A DNA stretch of 62,492 nucleotides from contig JBNGIO010006342.1 in NCBI GenBank assembly GCA_049999805.1, positions 467,449-529,940 of the forward strand. The letters are read 5' to 3'. Within the stretch, counting starts at the first letter, position 1, and every line of letters begins with the position of its first letter. Position numbers and translations under genes: made by a program. The notes beneath the pieces are model-generated. The model saw only the letters and a list, made by a program, of their open reading frames with translations, was not told where the DNA came from and ran no database searches. This document shows positions 21,289 to 32,912 of this stretch, in pieces. This DNA comes from Folioceros fuciformis. Its lineage: Eukaryota; Anthocerotophyta; Anthocerotopsida; Anthocerotales.

Positions 21289-22164
21289 ATGTCGGGCTCG
21301 GCCGACGTGGAGATGCATGACTCGTGCGACATGGCCACCACAACTGAGACGAGCCACACGAGGACCATGGTGCGGTACGTGTATAAAGACACGCCCACGG
21401 GATTAGCATTGGTCGACGCTGACGAGGATGCATGTGCACTTCGAACAGAGCATCCATCGGGGGTGATACCCAAGCTAGTCAACGTGGTGGCAAGCACCAC
21501 GCTTCACGTGCGATTCAACTTGACTCACTTGGGTCTCCACCTTCCCAACGTGGAATACCATCCTGAGCAAAACGATGGAGGCATGGCAACGGTGACGGTG
21601 CGACTCAGTGGGTCCTCGAGGCCTTACTTGACGCTGCGCGTGTTCAGGACAGGGCGCGTGATCGTACTAGGACTAGCATCGCGTGAGCAGCAAAATGGTG
21701 CTTGCGAGAAGCTAGTTGCGATGGTGAAGAGGCTGGGGTACAAAGCACACTTTGATCCCAATGACCTCAAGGTCACCGATATTGTGGTGCATGTAGCAGT
21801 GCATGAAGACAACGCGGATGCGGACGCAATTGACTTGGTAGGGCTTCACGCAACCCTAGTTGACGGCTTGAGCCAGCTCAAGTTGAAACGAGTGCGCTTA
21901 GACCCACCGGCATTGAGAGGGTCCAGTGGGTTGATAGCTATGTTCGAGGGCATCACCGAGATGTTCGTCACAATCTTCCATTTGGGATGCATGCACATCG
22001 CTGCTGGAGAAAGCACCATTGCACCACTATACAACGTGTTTGAGCAGCTGCATCCCATCATGAAGGCACACCGAATGAAGAGGAGGGCGCTAGCAAACCC
22101 CGGCGCGCCTCGGAGGGTGCGATCGCGAGCAGTCAGGGCCCCGCGCAAGAGAAAGCGGTCGTAG
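21289..22164 (+). CDS. Divergent TATA-binding-protein-like protein
   Basis: A single-exon 291-aa frame whose residues about 58-245 follow the bipartite saddle of TBP. Repeat 1 starts 'GVIPKLVNVVASTTL' (TBP 'GIVPTLQNIVSTVNL'), continues through 'NVEYHPEQ', 'VFRTGRVIVLG' and 'EKLVAMVKRLGY'. Repeat 2 has 'LKVTDIVVHVAV', 'TIFHLGCMHIAAGE' and 'LYNVFEQLHPIM' (TBP 'FENIYPVL'). The Phe of each 'IF.SGK' stirrup is kept (VFRTG, IFHLG); repeat 1's second aromatic is Tyr. TBP is extremely conserved in plants, so this divergence marks an atypical paralog or foreign gene. The acidic, Asp-rich N-terminus and a strongly basic tail (RAPRKRKRS, a likely nuclear signal) are not TBP features. DNA binding is inferred. 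A truncated copy lies 1.5 kb upstream. Confidence 0.75.
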   Translation: MSGSADVEMHDSCDMATTTETSHTRTMVRYVYKDTPTGLALVDADEDACALRTEHPSGVIPKLVNVVASTTLHVRFNLTHLGLHLPNVEYHPEQNDGGMATVTVRLSGSSRPYLTLRVFRTGRVIVLGLASREQQNGACEKLVAMVKRLGYKAHFDPNDLKVTDIVVHVAVHEDNADADAIDLVGLHATLVDGLSQLKLKRVRLDPPALRGSSGLIAMFEGITEMFVTIFHLGCMHIAAGESTIAPLYNVFEQLHPIMKAHRMKRRALANPGAPRRVRSRAVRAPRKRKRS

Positions 22165-22540
22165 GCTAGGGGCACTGAGTTAGTTACGACTGACGCGGCC
22201 TGCCAATGTAATCATGCCGATTGTGATAGAGCATGCATGGCCCACGTCGGCCTCACATTTTGATCCATTTGGTCGGCCGCACAATTGGTGGTTGTACGGA
22301 GTTATGAGTAGTAAACAAGAGAAGGAAGAAGATTTCATGGAAGCAACGAAACGTTCGTCACACTCGGGAACCCTGCAGCGCCAAGGGTTAGGCCTAAGGG
22401 AAAAGCCGGGAAAAAAGGGTTGCGCTCGGGAGGAGCGGTGCCATTCGCTGAACACGGTTGCCCTTGGGTCATGATGTATTTGATATTCATCATGTACGAC
22501 ACGTAGATTTATTGATTTATCGAGATACAAACTCTTTCTA
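21958..22540 (+). repeat. TBP-block direct repeat, copy 2
   Basis: Partner of 20474-21047. It covers the last ~70 codons of the TBP-like gene and its 3' flank, ending at the 'atttatcgagatacaa' motif. Confidence 0.93.
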
Positions 22541-23237
22541 GTGTTGAGTTAGGTCCCTTCCACACACTAATGTTGTTTTAGTGATTGCATGAAGTAAACC
22601 TTTATTAGGCTCTAAGTTAAGTCTTAGTATTGTCATGCATGCCTTTCTTAGAAGTAAGTTAATTATTACCACACTTATATCATGCTTATTATCTAGGTTA
22701 CATGCCTTTCTTAAGCTCTAAGTTAAGTCTTAGAACTCATGCTTGCTCCTTGTGCTCGACATGCATATTACAGAAAGATTAAAAAGATTAAAACGTGCAA
22801 ACCTCCTTTAAGTAGGTGATACATACGTTGTTAGTACGCAGACGTAGCGATTCTGTCAAGGGGTGGATTGTTTAAGCGCGGAAGTTCAAACGAACAAAGG
22901 GCCGTTGGAGCCTGGTTTTGGCGCACAAAACAGGTGCATGCAATATTATTAGGAAGCCAGCAAATGTGATCCCCCTTTCCCGACGAGTCCTGAACCCTAA
23001 ACCCGTAACTTGCTTTTCCTGAGCAGCGGTCCACGTGCGCGTTGCGTGCTCTGAAAGTTGCACCTAAAGCTTAGGTTATGGTGGGAAGCGATGATATGGG
23101 GAACAATCCCAGCATGTGCCAGGGGTGGGGTAGCGTTGGCGAGGTCAGATCCAGCTAGTGAGTAGCCTGTGTCGTCCGAGAAGCGGGAAAACTGTGAGAC
23201 TTGACCGGTTTGTGGGAGGAGCTGGCGGTGAGCAGAT
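22541..23237. other. Intergenic region upstream of exportin-2
   Basis: AT-rich first half with a short repeated motif ('ctaagttaagtcttag' near 22611 and 22719), then GC-richer sequence that should carry the exportin-2 promoter and 5' UTR. No gene seen. Confidence 0.5.
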
Positions 23238-26200
23238 ATGCAGGGCCCGGATGCTGGGGTGCTGTCGCAATGGTTTCTGCAGACGCTGTCTCCAGATTTG
23301 GAGCCAAGAAAACAGGCAGAAGAGCACCTGAAGCTGGCGGGGGAGCGGCCGGATTTCGGGCGTGTCCTGCTGCAGCTCTTGTCTGAGCGTGCCGTTGGGG
23401 AACAAGTTCGGCTGGCTGCTGCCGTGAACTTCAAGAACAGGGTGAAGTACAGATGGCGCGCGGAGGATGCGGAGAGTGCTCAGGTGTTGCCCATGGGGGA
23501 GGAGGAGAAGGAGCAAGTGAAGCTGTGTATTGTCGGCCTCATGTGCTCTATGCCTCCCAAGATACAGTCTCAGTTGAGCGAAGCTCTTGTGATCATGAGC
23601 AAGTTCGACTTTCCGCACAACTGGCCGTATTTGCTCGATCAGCTTGTGGCCGGAATTCAGAACCGCGCAGACTATAGTGTGATCAATGGTATTCTGCAGT
23701 CTGCGAATTCGATTTTCAAGCGGTTTAGGTACGAGTTTAAAAGCCAGGAGCTGTACCGTAACCTCAAGTATTGTCTTGATGGATTTGCTGCCCCGTTGCT
23801 AGAGCTGTTCACCGCCACTGGGATCTTGATTGATTCCAATCCAGAGTCGCCAGCTGTTCTGAAGCCTCTGTTGGAGTGCCAGCGGCTTTGTTGCCGTATC
23901 TTCTATTCTTTGAATTTTCAGGAACTTCCAGAGTTTTTTGAGAATCATATGGCAGAGTGGATGGCAGGGTTTCACAAGTATTTGATCTATACCAACCCAC
24001 TATTGAAGGAGAGCGATGAGACTAAGGAGAGCATCGTGGATCAAGTGAAAGTGGCGATTTGTGAGAACATCAATCTGTACATGGAGAAGAACGAAGAGGA
24101 GTTTCAGAGCTTCCTTACAGAATTTGCCACGGATGTCTGGAACCTTTTGATGACTGTGTCCCAAGCTCCGAGCCACGATCGCCTTGCTACCACTGCCATT
24201 AAGTTTCTGACTACGGTCAGCAAAAGTGTCCACCATGCGCTCTTCAGAAGTCCATCCACGCTGAAGCAAATCTGTGAAAGCATCATCATTCCGAATCTGA
24301 AAATTCGAGAAGAAGATGAGGAGCTCTTTGAGATGAATCACATCGAGTACATCAGAAGAGACATGGAGGGTAGTGATTTGGAAACCAGGAGGAGGATGGC
24401 GTGTGAGCTTATCAAGGGCCTTTCCACACAATATCAAGAACAGGCATGCCTCTCTCCCGCCTTCCCCTGATGTCCAGTGTGCAAGTGGTTCTCTAACGGT
24501 GATTTGTTTGTCTTTGAAGGTCACGAGGATGTTTTCTGCTTATACCCAGGAAATGTTGGCAGAATATGCTCTCAATCCGAGATTAAACTGGAAAGCGAAA
24601 AACTGCGCTGTTTATCTTGTGGTCTCCCTGGCATCCCGGCAGGCTTCCGAAGGAGTAGCAGCCTCTGATCTTGTGGATGTGGAGCAGTTTTTTACGACGC
24701 AAATTGTGCCTGAGCTGCGAACCTATGAACCTGATGTACAGGCAATTCTCAAAGCCGATGCCTTGAAGTTTTTGACAACTTTTAGGAGACAAATACCGAA
24801 GGGTATGATGCTGGAGTTACTGCCTCAGGTCATGGGGTTTCTATTGGCTGAATCCAATGTTGTTCATTCATATGCTGCTAGCTGCATTGAGAAATTACTG
24901 GTGCTCAAAGATGGGAGAGCACTTCGATACCTAGCTGGAGACCTGGCTCCATTTGTGCAGCCTTTGTTGACAAATCTTTTTGGTGCCCTGAAGCTACCTG
25001 AGTCTCAGGAGAACGCTTATGTCATGAAGTGCATCATGAGAGTGCTTTCTGTTACAGACGTTGGGGACATGGGAAAAATTGTCATGGAAGAGCTGACTCG
25101 CATTCTTGCTGAAGTGTGCAAGAATCCTACAAATCCCAGCTTCAATCACTATGTCTTTGAGGCCATAGCTGCCCTTGTTAGAAGGGGTTGTGCAGTCAAT
25201 CCTGAGCTTATCAAGGAGTTCGAGAAGCTGCTGTTTCCCGTTTTTGAGAACATCTTGCAGCTAGACGTCGTTGAATTTGCCCCATATGTCTTCCAGGTCC
25301 TTGCGCAGCTTCTAGAAACCAGACAGCCTCCACTTCCACTTGAGTACACCAGTATTTTCCCTGTGTTTCTCAACCCAACTCTCTGGAAGCGGCCAGCTAA
25401 TGTTCCAGCATTGGTCAGGCTCTTACAGGCCTATCTTCAGAAGGCACCTGAACAGATCAATCAGGGACAGGTGAGTCTCTTGCCTTGAAAGTCTTTCCTC
25501 TTGTCAGTTAGATTGTGCACAAGAACCTAATGAGCGCATTCCGTCCATGTCTCAGCTGCCACAAGTGCTGGGAGTCTTTGACATGCTTATAAAGTCAAGA
25601 AACAACGAGCACGAAGGGTTCTTCATACTCCACACTATTGTGGAAAATCTTCCATACCGGTTGATTGAGGGATATCTTCCGGAAATATTCAGTATTCTGT
25701 TTTTCAAGCTTCATAGCCATCGGACCTTGAGGTTCATCAAGTCATTGATCATCTTCATGTCTCTGTTTGTCGTAAAGCATGGGCATGCAAGATTGACGGA
25801 AACAGTGGATAAAGTGCAATCCAATATGTTTTCCATGGTCCTGGAAAGCATTTGGATATCAAATTTGACTGCCATTGCAGGGGAGCTTGAGACTAAACTT
25901 TGTGCAGTGGCAGCGACAATGTTGTTGTCTGAGTCACCTGTCCTACTACGAGATACTGGAGTCTCCACTTGGACCAAATTGCTCGACAATGTAGTAACTC
26001 TTCTAACCCGACCAGAGGATCAGGGAGTCGAAGAAGAACCAGAGATCCCAGACTTGGATGAGGTTGTGGGCCACATGGCTGTATTTGCGCGGTTGTACAA
26101 TGCGGGAAAGCAGGAAGATGACCCAGTGAAGGAGATTCAGGATGCCCGGGAGTTTCTGGTGACGTCTCTTAGCCGAACTGGTATACAGCAGCCCGGGACG

Positions 26201-26290
26201 CTGCCGTTTAGGATACAGCAAGGTCTAGATCCCAAGAGCCAGGCAGCACTTCACCAGTTTTGCACCACATTCGGGGTCAGCTTTGTTTAA
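23238..26290 (+). CDS. CAS: Exportin-2 / CAS (importin-alpha re-exporter)
   Basis: Recycles importin-alpha from nucleus to cytoplasm with Ran-GTP. Three exons, all phase 0: 23238-24443, 24520-25470, 25556-26290, giving 963 aa, the usual family length. The N-terminal importin-beta-type region starts '[20 protein letters not shown]' and includes '[11 protein letters not shown]'. The Cse1 central block contains '[12 protein letters not shown]' and '[14 protein letters not shown]', and the CAS C-terminal domain ends '...[11 protein letters not shown]'. HEAT-repeat character runs throughout. Intron 1 has a GC donor (cag|gcatgc) and AG acceptor; no GT nearby keeps the conserved frame. Intron 2 is GT-AG. 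The start ATG gives the expected N-terminus. No damage is seen. Confidence 0.96.
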
Positions 26291-28785
26291 TCTCTAGTCT
26301 TCTTGAAATTCCTGTAGGTCAATTGTTCTCATGCTACCTCCTGTTTTGACTGGAGCTGCATCGAAGTACGGGTCCCTGGTAGGTTGGAAGAGATAGGAAA
26401 GGTCGTGTCCGTCGTCGGAAAATAGCAACCCGTGAACTGCAACTTGCGGTCTTTTTTGATGGATCTCTGCGGGGAAGTCTGGCGAAAGCCGTCAGTTGCT
26501 TCGGCCTACTGCTGTTGCTTAGTGCGCATGATGACATCCCGAAGGTATCACTACACCGTCCACGACGGCCAAGTGAAAGCGGAGGATAAACGAGCTTGAT
26601 TTTTTTCAATTAGTTATCACGGGCAGTATGCCCCAAGGCATTGCCGGCAGAGTATGCCGACCTTGAGAAACCGATTATCGTAGGGCCTTCAATAAAGAAC
26701 TGAGCTTTATTCCGGCCTTACTCGTAGGTAGTCTTATTTGTAGGATTCCTTAGTCCATTAAGAAGTGCAGTCTTAGAGACCGATTAGCTCCGACTTGCCA
26801 TGTATGTTTGTTGTCTTGTTGTATAATTCGAGGAATGTGTATCTCAGAGGAGTTCTTAAATCTTAACGGTAAGGTAACTTTGCCAATTTAGACGACAAGG
26901 GAAAAATTGCGGAGATGGGGCCAACTTCTTCTCAAACGTTCCATTTCCTTCAGGCAATGGCTTCCTACATTGGCCATAAACGCTCCTCTTCCTTCTCCAA
27001 CACCGGCGCGACCGTCACCGCAGGAGGCGCACGAGTGTTACAGAATTGAGTCCAACCACACTTCTTGCAAACCCCATAACACCTTGCGTACTCATTGCGT
27101 CCCTGCATTCTTCTCACGGAGTCCAGCAAACACACCAGCCTGAAGTCCAGTGCGGCCAGGCGACGTGAAGGTTCCCTGAAAATCCCATAAGTCGGCCAAG
27201 AATGGAAAACATCAGATCTGCCTGGGCTTGGGCCCGCTCACACCAGACCAGGACGACAGGAGCTCTACTAGCCATTTCTGGATTGTCTGCAATCCACTTG
27301 AAAGTTGCCCATTTCTAATACCCCATATTGCTCAAGTTGACGCCGTGTCCACCGAACCAATAAGCAGTCGAGAAAATGGAGCAGACTTTGCTCGTCGACG
27401 ATCCATAGAAACTCAAAAAACGTGTCAAACCTCGGCCAATTATTTTTGGCCGGGCCCTTAAATCCCCGTTTTCTAATTTCTCAAGACATTTCATACTTCA
27501 GAAATGTGTCTAATAGGCCCTTTTAGTTCCAAGTTGGGGCTGTTTTATCTTACAAACAAAAAACAGGTTCCCAAAGTTGGATGTTATTTTACCTTCAAAG
27601 GAAGAAAAAGCTTGATACATGTGTCTAATAGACCCGTTTAATCCAAACTTCGAGGTCATTTTATTTTTTAAAGAATATTTTATTTTTCTCATAAAAATTA
27701 AATCAACTATTAAAATGGAAAACCATCATATTTTTCTTCAAAGAAAAACTTTTATTTATTTTAGAAAAAAATATAACCCATATACCCTTATAGAGGGAGG
27801 TAAACCATACACTAGGGCTTAGCCTCTTCAAGCCTAATGACTACCAATAATTGATTTGAGGTGTTGACGCTGCCTCTCTTACCAAAGTTGTCGTCTTGGA
27901 AACCCTTTGTCGAATGGAAACTCTATTTAAAAAATGGAAACCCTCTTTCGAAAAAATGCTATAATATATTGAAGAGGAAGACGAAGCCCAATTTTCGTAT
28001 TATGAACCACCTTCACGAAGATTTCAAAAACTTGGAAAATGTCTTGCATACGGTCCCATGGGTCTCAAATGGGAAAGAGAATAAACATGTGTCCAACATG
28101 TAGAGGGCTGTACTTGTGAACTTTGGCCAATGTGCTGCTCCTCTGGTGCCCAATCCAAGGAGTTGAGATAACATGCTCATAGACTATAATTTGTATGGGG
28201 TCAATTATGACCCAATTACGACCACATCAACAATAAAAACTTGTTGTTCTTCGTAGATGAGGAAAAAGGTCAACATGCAGAGAAATGCTGTAATAGCATT
28301 ACGTAGAGTGCCTCTTTGAAAAAAACCAACCTCCTTGGCCAATGACTCCCAATCAGGCATCAGGCAAGATGATATACCATAGTTGATTAGTGGCGCTCCG
28401 CAATTGCAAGAGGAGAAAGAAGAGACTCAACTAAATGGACAGCAGGAATGACATATTTTCAGAAGATATATGTATAATGCTATATGAGATTGTTGAAATA
28501 AATAAAATTCAACTCCAAAATACTTAGCATGGTAAATGGCCCACAAGCTATTGAGGGCAGTCAAGGTTTCAAGGACATCTAGTTAGAACTTTAAAATTTA
28601 TTTTATCCCAAACGTAGCTATGCAAACATGAGTTCATTAAAACGGAACAACCCATCCATCCATCGGTAGATAGAAGTACTTAAAAAATGCTTCTTATCCA
28701 AGAAGGATACCCTCCTATCTAAGAGGATCTGCCAATGTTCTCACAAGGAAATTACTAAAAAACCCTAACTGCATCTCGCTCTACA

Positions 28786-28838
28786 GTGATGTTCACCTTG
28801 GAATGTGATGTTCACCTTGGAATGTGATGTTCACCTTG
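28786..28838. repeat. 19-bp tandem repeat, about 2.8 units
   Basis: Units at 28786-28804, 28805-28823 and a partial unit from 28824, built on 'gtgatgttcacc'. The last unit runs straight into the next array. Confidence 0.9.
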
Positions 28839-28912
28839 TTCCCAGTCCTCAGTATACGGGGTTCTGTACCCTTCTTGTTCCCAGTCCTTAGTATACGGGG
28901 TTCTGTACCCTC
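28835..28912. repeat. 39-bp tandem duplication
   Basis: Two 39-bp units at 28835-28873 and 28874-28912, differing at two positions ('cttgttcccagtcct' start). It overlaps the end of the 19-bp array, so the two arrays share a boundary. Confidence 0.9.
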
Positions 28913-29594
28913 GGGAGACAGCAACATTTGATGAGACATCCGAGGCTCCAATATCCTCCCGCTACATGGGGAGCGCAGGCGCTGCAACTGTCTGGCATTT
29001 TCACGTATTTTCCTGCACTGAACATCTACATCCAATTGTAATTTTAGATAGTTAAACTCAGTCAAGCATACAACATATACTACATCTCTATCCAACAAGC
29101 TTCTCCGCGCTAGTATTTCCACAATCCTACCGCTTTCTGCTAAGATGATGGAATCAAAGACATCAAGCGTAAGGCATGCTACATTCCACTGCACATCTCT
29201 GCCTACAATGCACTCATGTTCTAGAAACCTGGACCCTGTTCCAATAGTTGCGTGTGAAGGCTCCCGTGAAAAGCGACAACCATCTTTGTCTTGATGACAA
29301 ACTCAATGTGCCCCGAGCCATCAACATAGGCACTATCCCAACATGATATACATCATAAATTCTTCTATTCTCGTCCTGCCTGACTCCACCAGAAATCAAC
29401 TCGGCTTGTCCCCTGAGCATCCGCGGGCACATCGTTAACAGGGAGCCATGTCACATCCTACTTGAAGGTGGATCGAGATTGGAGAAGATAGTTAGCTTAC
29501 CCGGTGGAAAGTTCCGTCTCTCATGCCATACTCCGTCCACATTCGTGACAAGGCCAGCTGTTTCATTTTCTTCTGCAACCTGGGGATCAGCAGG

Positions 29595-31766
29595 TCAAAC
29601 TTTTGCTGCAACCACATCAATCGGCGAGTGTAAGGCAATCACCGAAGTTGGAGAGCTTACCAAGATATCTGCGGATTCCTGGGCAGAGTCATCGAAGATC
29701 GGAACTGGCTGCTCCACCATACTTGGGTGCTGGGACAGATCATAGTTCGATCCATCCAGAGGCAAGTCCTCCCTGAGCGTAGCCTCGGAAGACAACGTCG
29801 TCGTGGAGCTGGAGGCCGTCAGGACTGGGGACTCGTAATCAGACGTACTCAAGGAAGCTTCAGAAGGGATTGCTTGAAACGACGCAGACAAGTCTACCTC
29901 TACCTCTACCTCTACAGACACTTGCGCACTCGACTGCGTCTCTGGCTCCTGCGAACAGGCCAATGTCTCCGCAGGCGAGGAAGACTCCGGCTGCCTCAGG
30001 TGATGGAACACTGCAATTGCATCTGCCAACACCCCGGCCTCGGAGAAAGAAGTTGCTGTTCTCAAACGCCGGATGGGAGACGGCAGCTTCTCAGGCTCAG
30101 GGGCAGGGATGATGAGGGGGATAGGGACCGCGGTCAGCACGGGGATGGACAGGGACGATTCCTCCGGCTCCAGAGGCAAAAATAGCGGCAGACTGGCAGC
30201 AAGTGCCTGCCCGGATGTGGATGCCTCTGAAGCAAGCACCGGGACAGGGACAGGGATTGTGGTCGGCTCGGTGGGCACCACCGGCACTGGCACCAGCACT
30301 GGAAGCCCCGCAGAGGAGGACTGGCTCAAGGTTTTGAGCGCAAACACAAGCTCGTAAGCAGCAAGACAGCAGCGCGCACCCTGCACGGGGCTGAGCAGCG
30401 CGTAGAGCTCTTGAAGAGTGTGAAGACGCAGCTGGTCCACCTCCGCCAGCAGGTCACGTATACGCGCCACCTTAGAATCCACCACCTCCTTAGCTTGAGG
30501 CATGTTCTGAGCACTACTGGAGGACGCCCCCAGGTCCAGCGCCGACACGAGCTCATCATCCGGCACAAACATCTGCGTCAAGAAACACCGAAGGATCAGC
30601 ATCAGCAAGCCAGATTCATTTCCTTCTATCTCCAACCCTGGAACAAAATTCCCGCTTGCAACCAGCGTCCCTAGCGCGACACAATTCAGCAGCAGCACAT
30701 TCTTAGAAACTGCACAGCTCCAGAGGCATCCAGTAATTCCCATCCCTGCTACCGTGGGAGTAGGACGGTGGGCAAAGGCGAGGAGAAAGTGTGACAAGAC
30801 AAGCCAAAGCAATGTGCCACTGTGCGCTACAAGTGAAGCCTAGGTCTTGGATGGCCACTGCAGAAGGTTAGCAACCTGTATCACGGCCAGCCGATCCGAC
30901 AGCTCGGCCTCAGCCCGGCGAGAATGCAGTAGAAGAGCGTTGATCCGAGAGAGCTGCCTGTCGGAGAGAAGGGGCATCGACAGGGGGACCTGCGCGAGCA
31001 CAGGCTGCTGCGTGTCCTCGTTGATTTGTAATCCCATGAGTGAGTACACCAGCACAATTGCCGAGGTAGCTCTCCAACCACCCAGCCACATGAATGCAGC
31101 CTCAAGAGGCGAATGCCTCTGGCCTGCGTTCACTTTGCCCTACGGATTGTTAGACAGTGCACGTCCGTCACTACCTCCTACACCTCCAAATCCAGGATTC
31201 TACCTACCCTCACGAGCCTATCCTTCTAGATTAGTGCCACCCCTCCCTCACAATTCCACTCCTAAACAGACCCCTCCCTGCTCCACCTGCGCCCATTCCC
31301 TTGCGCAGATACTCCAAGCCGTCTCAATTCCACAATTCTGACTCGGGCATTCATAATTCACGCACAAATACGCACACCATCCGTCACTCGCAATTCCATA
31401 ATTCACCACAACGCACCCGCAATCACCGACACTGCGCCATCTTCATGCACAGCCATCACGGACTGAACAGCAACATACAGCAGACTCCACAGGAGGTGCA
31501 GCCTGAGGGCGTAACTTACCGGACACTATGGCCATGGCGTCCTCCAGCGACACGAACCCGAGCTGGCAAATGTATTCCTCCAGGCAGGCAGCAAGCAGGT
31601 CCCTAATTTCCTGCTCGGCGGCGCCAGAGATGAGTGCGGCTCGGAGCCGCCGGACGTGAACTCTCCAGAGCTGCCACCACTCCGACCGGGGGCTTCCGTT
31701 CTGATCGCCATCCCCAGAGCCGCCGGCCTCCCCGCTCCAGCTGGCCGGGCCCTTGTCCTTCTCCAT
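29595..31766 (-). CDS. DOG1-domain protein without bZIP (DOG1-like)
   Basis: The DOG1 domain is found in plant dormancy regulators and, behind a bZIP, in TGA transcription factors. Exons: 31766-31520, 31123-30876, 30572-29595 (phases 1, 0), 490 aa. Exon 1 gives 'WWQLWRVHVRRLRAALISG', exon 2 the hallmark 'FMWLGGWRATSAIVLVYSL' and 'LSDRQLSRINALL', exon 3 'EVDQLRLHTLQELYALLSP' and 'GARCCLAAYELVFAL'. No basic-leucine-zipper precedes the domain, so this is a DOG1-like, not a TGA factor. The last ~245 residues are an unusual Pro/Val/Ser/Glu-rich low-complexity tail. The ATG at 31766 is the first good start; a longer N-terminus without ATG is open upstream. The stop is inferred to be in exon 3; a further 3' exon cannot be excluded. 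Confidence 0.85.
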
Positions 31767-32912
31767 GGCACGGTGAGAGCGGCAGGCAGGCAGGCTGATC
31801 GTCGGCGGCCTCAATTGCTGGCACCTAACGTTGGGCCTCCCAATGGCGCCATGCCGCTCGAACTGGGAATCGCGGCCTGATCCAAATCCAATCCACAACC
31901 GGTACAAATTACGATGGCCGTGTGTCGTGTCGTGGTCAGATAGAAATCTGAAGCTCTTGAGTCACGGACGCCGGGAGCCTTCGGGACTCTGTGGCGCCAG
32001 GCGGTCTTATACTGAGCTTGTGTCGGCCTGGCGAGGGGCGTGAGTGCGGGAAGCCCGGCGGCGGCAGCCTACAACTCCCCCTCGGGGACCTCAGCCAATG
32101 GGGGTGCCACAGGTGCCGCTCTCCGCGTAGGGCTGGCTGGGCCCGGCATCCAGGCCCGCGCCACGTGGTCGCGACCAGCAGTCGCCGACCAACGGTCGGC
32201 GACAGCTTAGGGCGGGACTGATCGCGTCGGAGAAATATCTGGCCACAATCGCGGGAATGACACACAGATATCAGGGTGCGATGCCAGATGCGGTGTCCGC
32301 GTGGCTCTCGCTGGCCGAGATCTTTACTGGGCTACTTATACGGAACACGTGTACACAGCCTCGTTGCCAACTTCCAACACGTGGGATCTGCGCCTTGTCC
32401 CTACCAGTCGAGGAAACTGACACTCTGGTTCTCTGAAAGAGCCTTCTCCCGTTGCAGGGAGAAGAAGAATGTTATTCCAATCCACCAAGGACGAGTTTCA
32501 ATCGTGACGCCGTCATTAGATTAAGCACGTTGCTTGTCTCCACTCCCACCAGCTTCCGAAAAGTCCCGCCATCCTCGGGGACAACAGGGCCGTCCAATCG
32601 GGGCGTGATACGTGGGTCCCTTTTCGGTATTTGCTCCAATATTGTGTTCTGCTCGGAGGAGGCCGCAAGGACGTGACAGGCTCATCAGGCTCCGTCCAGG
32701 CGTCATACACCGGTGCCGCCCAAATCCCAGCTGCAAGGCGCGGAAAGCAACTTTCTACTCCCAGCCTATTGCGCTGAATGATTCTGCCAGATTCTCCTCG
32801 GTTGGCAGCTGCGCTGACGACTTTTCGCTTAGTGCTGGATTCTCGGGTCCCCACCTTGCAGGAATGACGGTCTCTTCGTCGGCCCATCTGGAGGGGTGCA
32901 GGAGGCGGTGGG
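31767..32912. other. Intergenic region upstream of the DOG1-like gene
   Basis: About 1.1 kb, GC-rich, holding the DOG1-like promoter and the helicase 3' flank. No gene or RNA recognised. Confidence 0.5.

Larger units (their letters stand above)
26291..29594. other. 3.3-kb intergenic region between convergent genes
   Basis: Lies between the 3' ends of exportin-2 (+) and the DOG1-domain gene (-). 27480-28780 is AT-rich with a repeated 'atgtgtctaatag' motif (about 27503 and 27618). Two small tandem arrays lie at 28786-28912. Only short frames occur, none recognisable. Confidence 0.5.

Noticed and set aside
29727-30185. 152-codon plus-strand frame with Tyr-Leu-Tyr repeats
   Set aside because: Antisense to the low-complexity tail of the DOG1-like protein.
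31767-31907. Longer N-terminus for the DOG1-like protein
   Set aside because: The upstream initiator would be TTG; ATG at 31766 is preferred.
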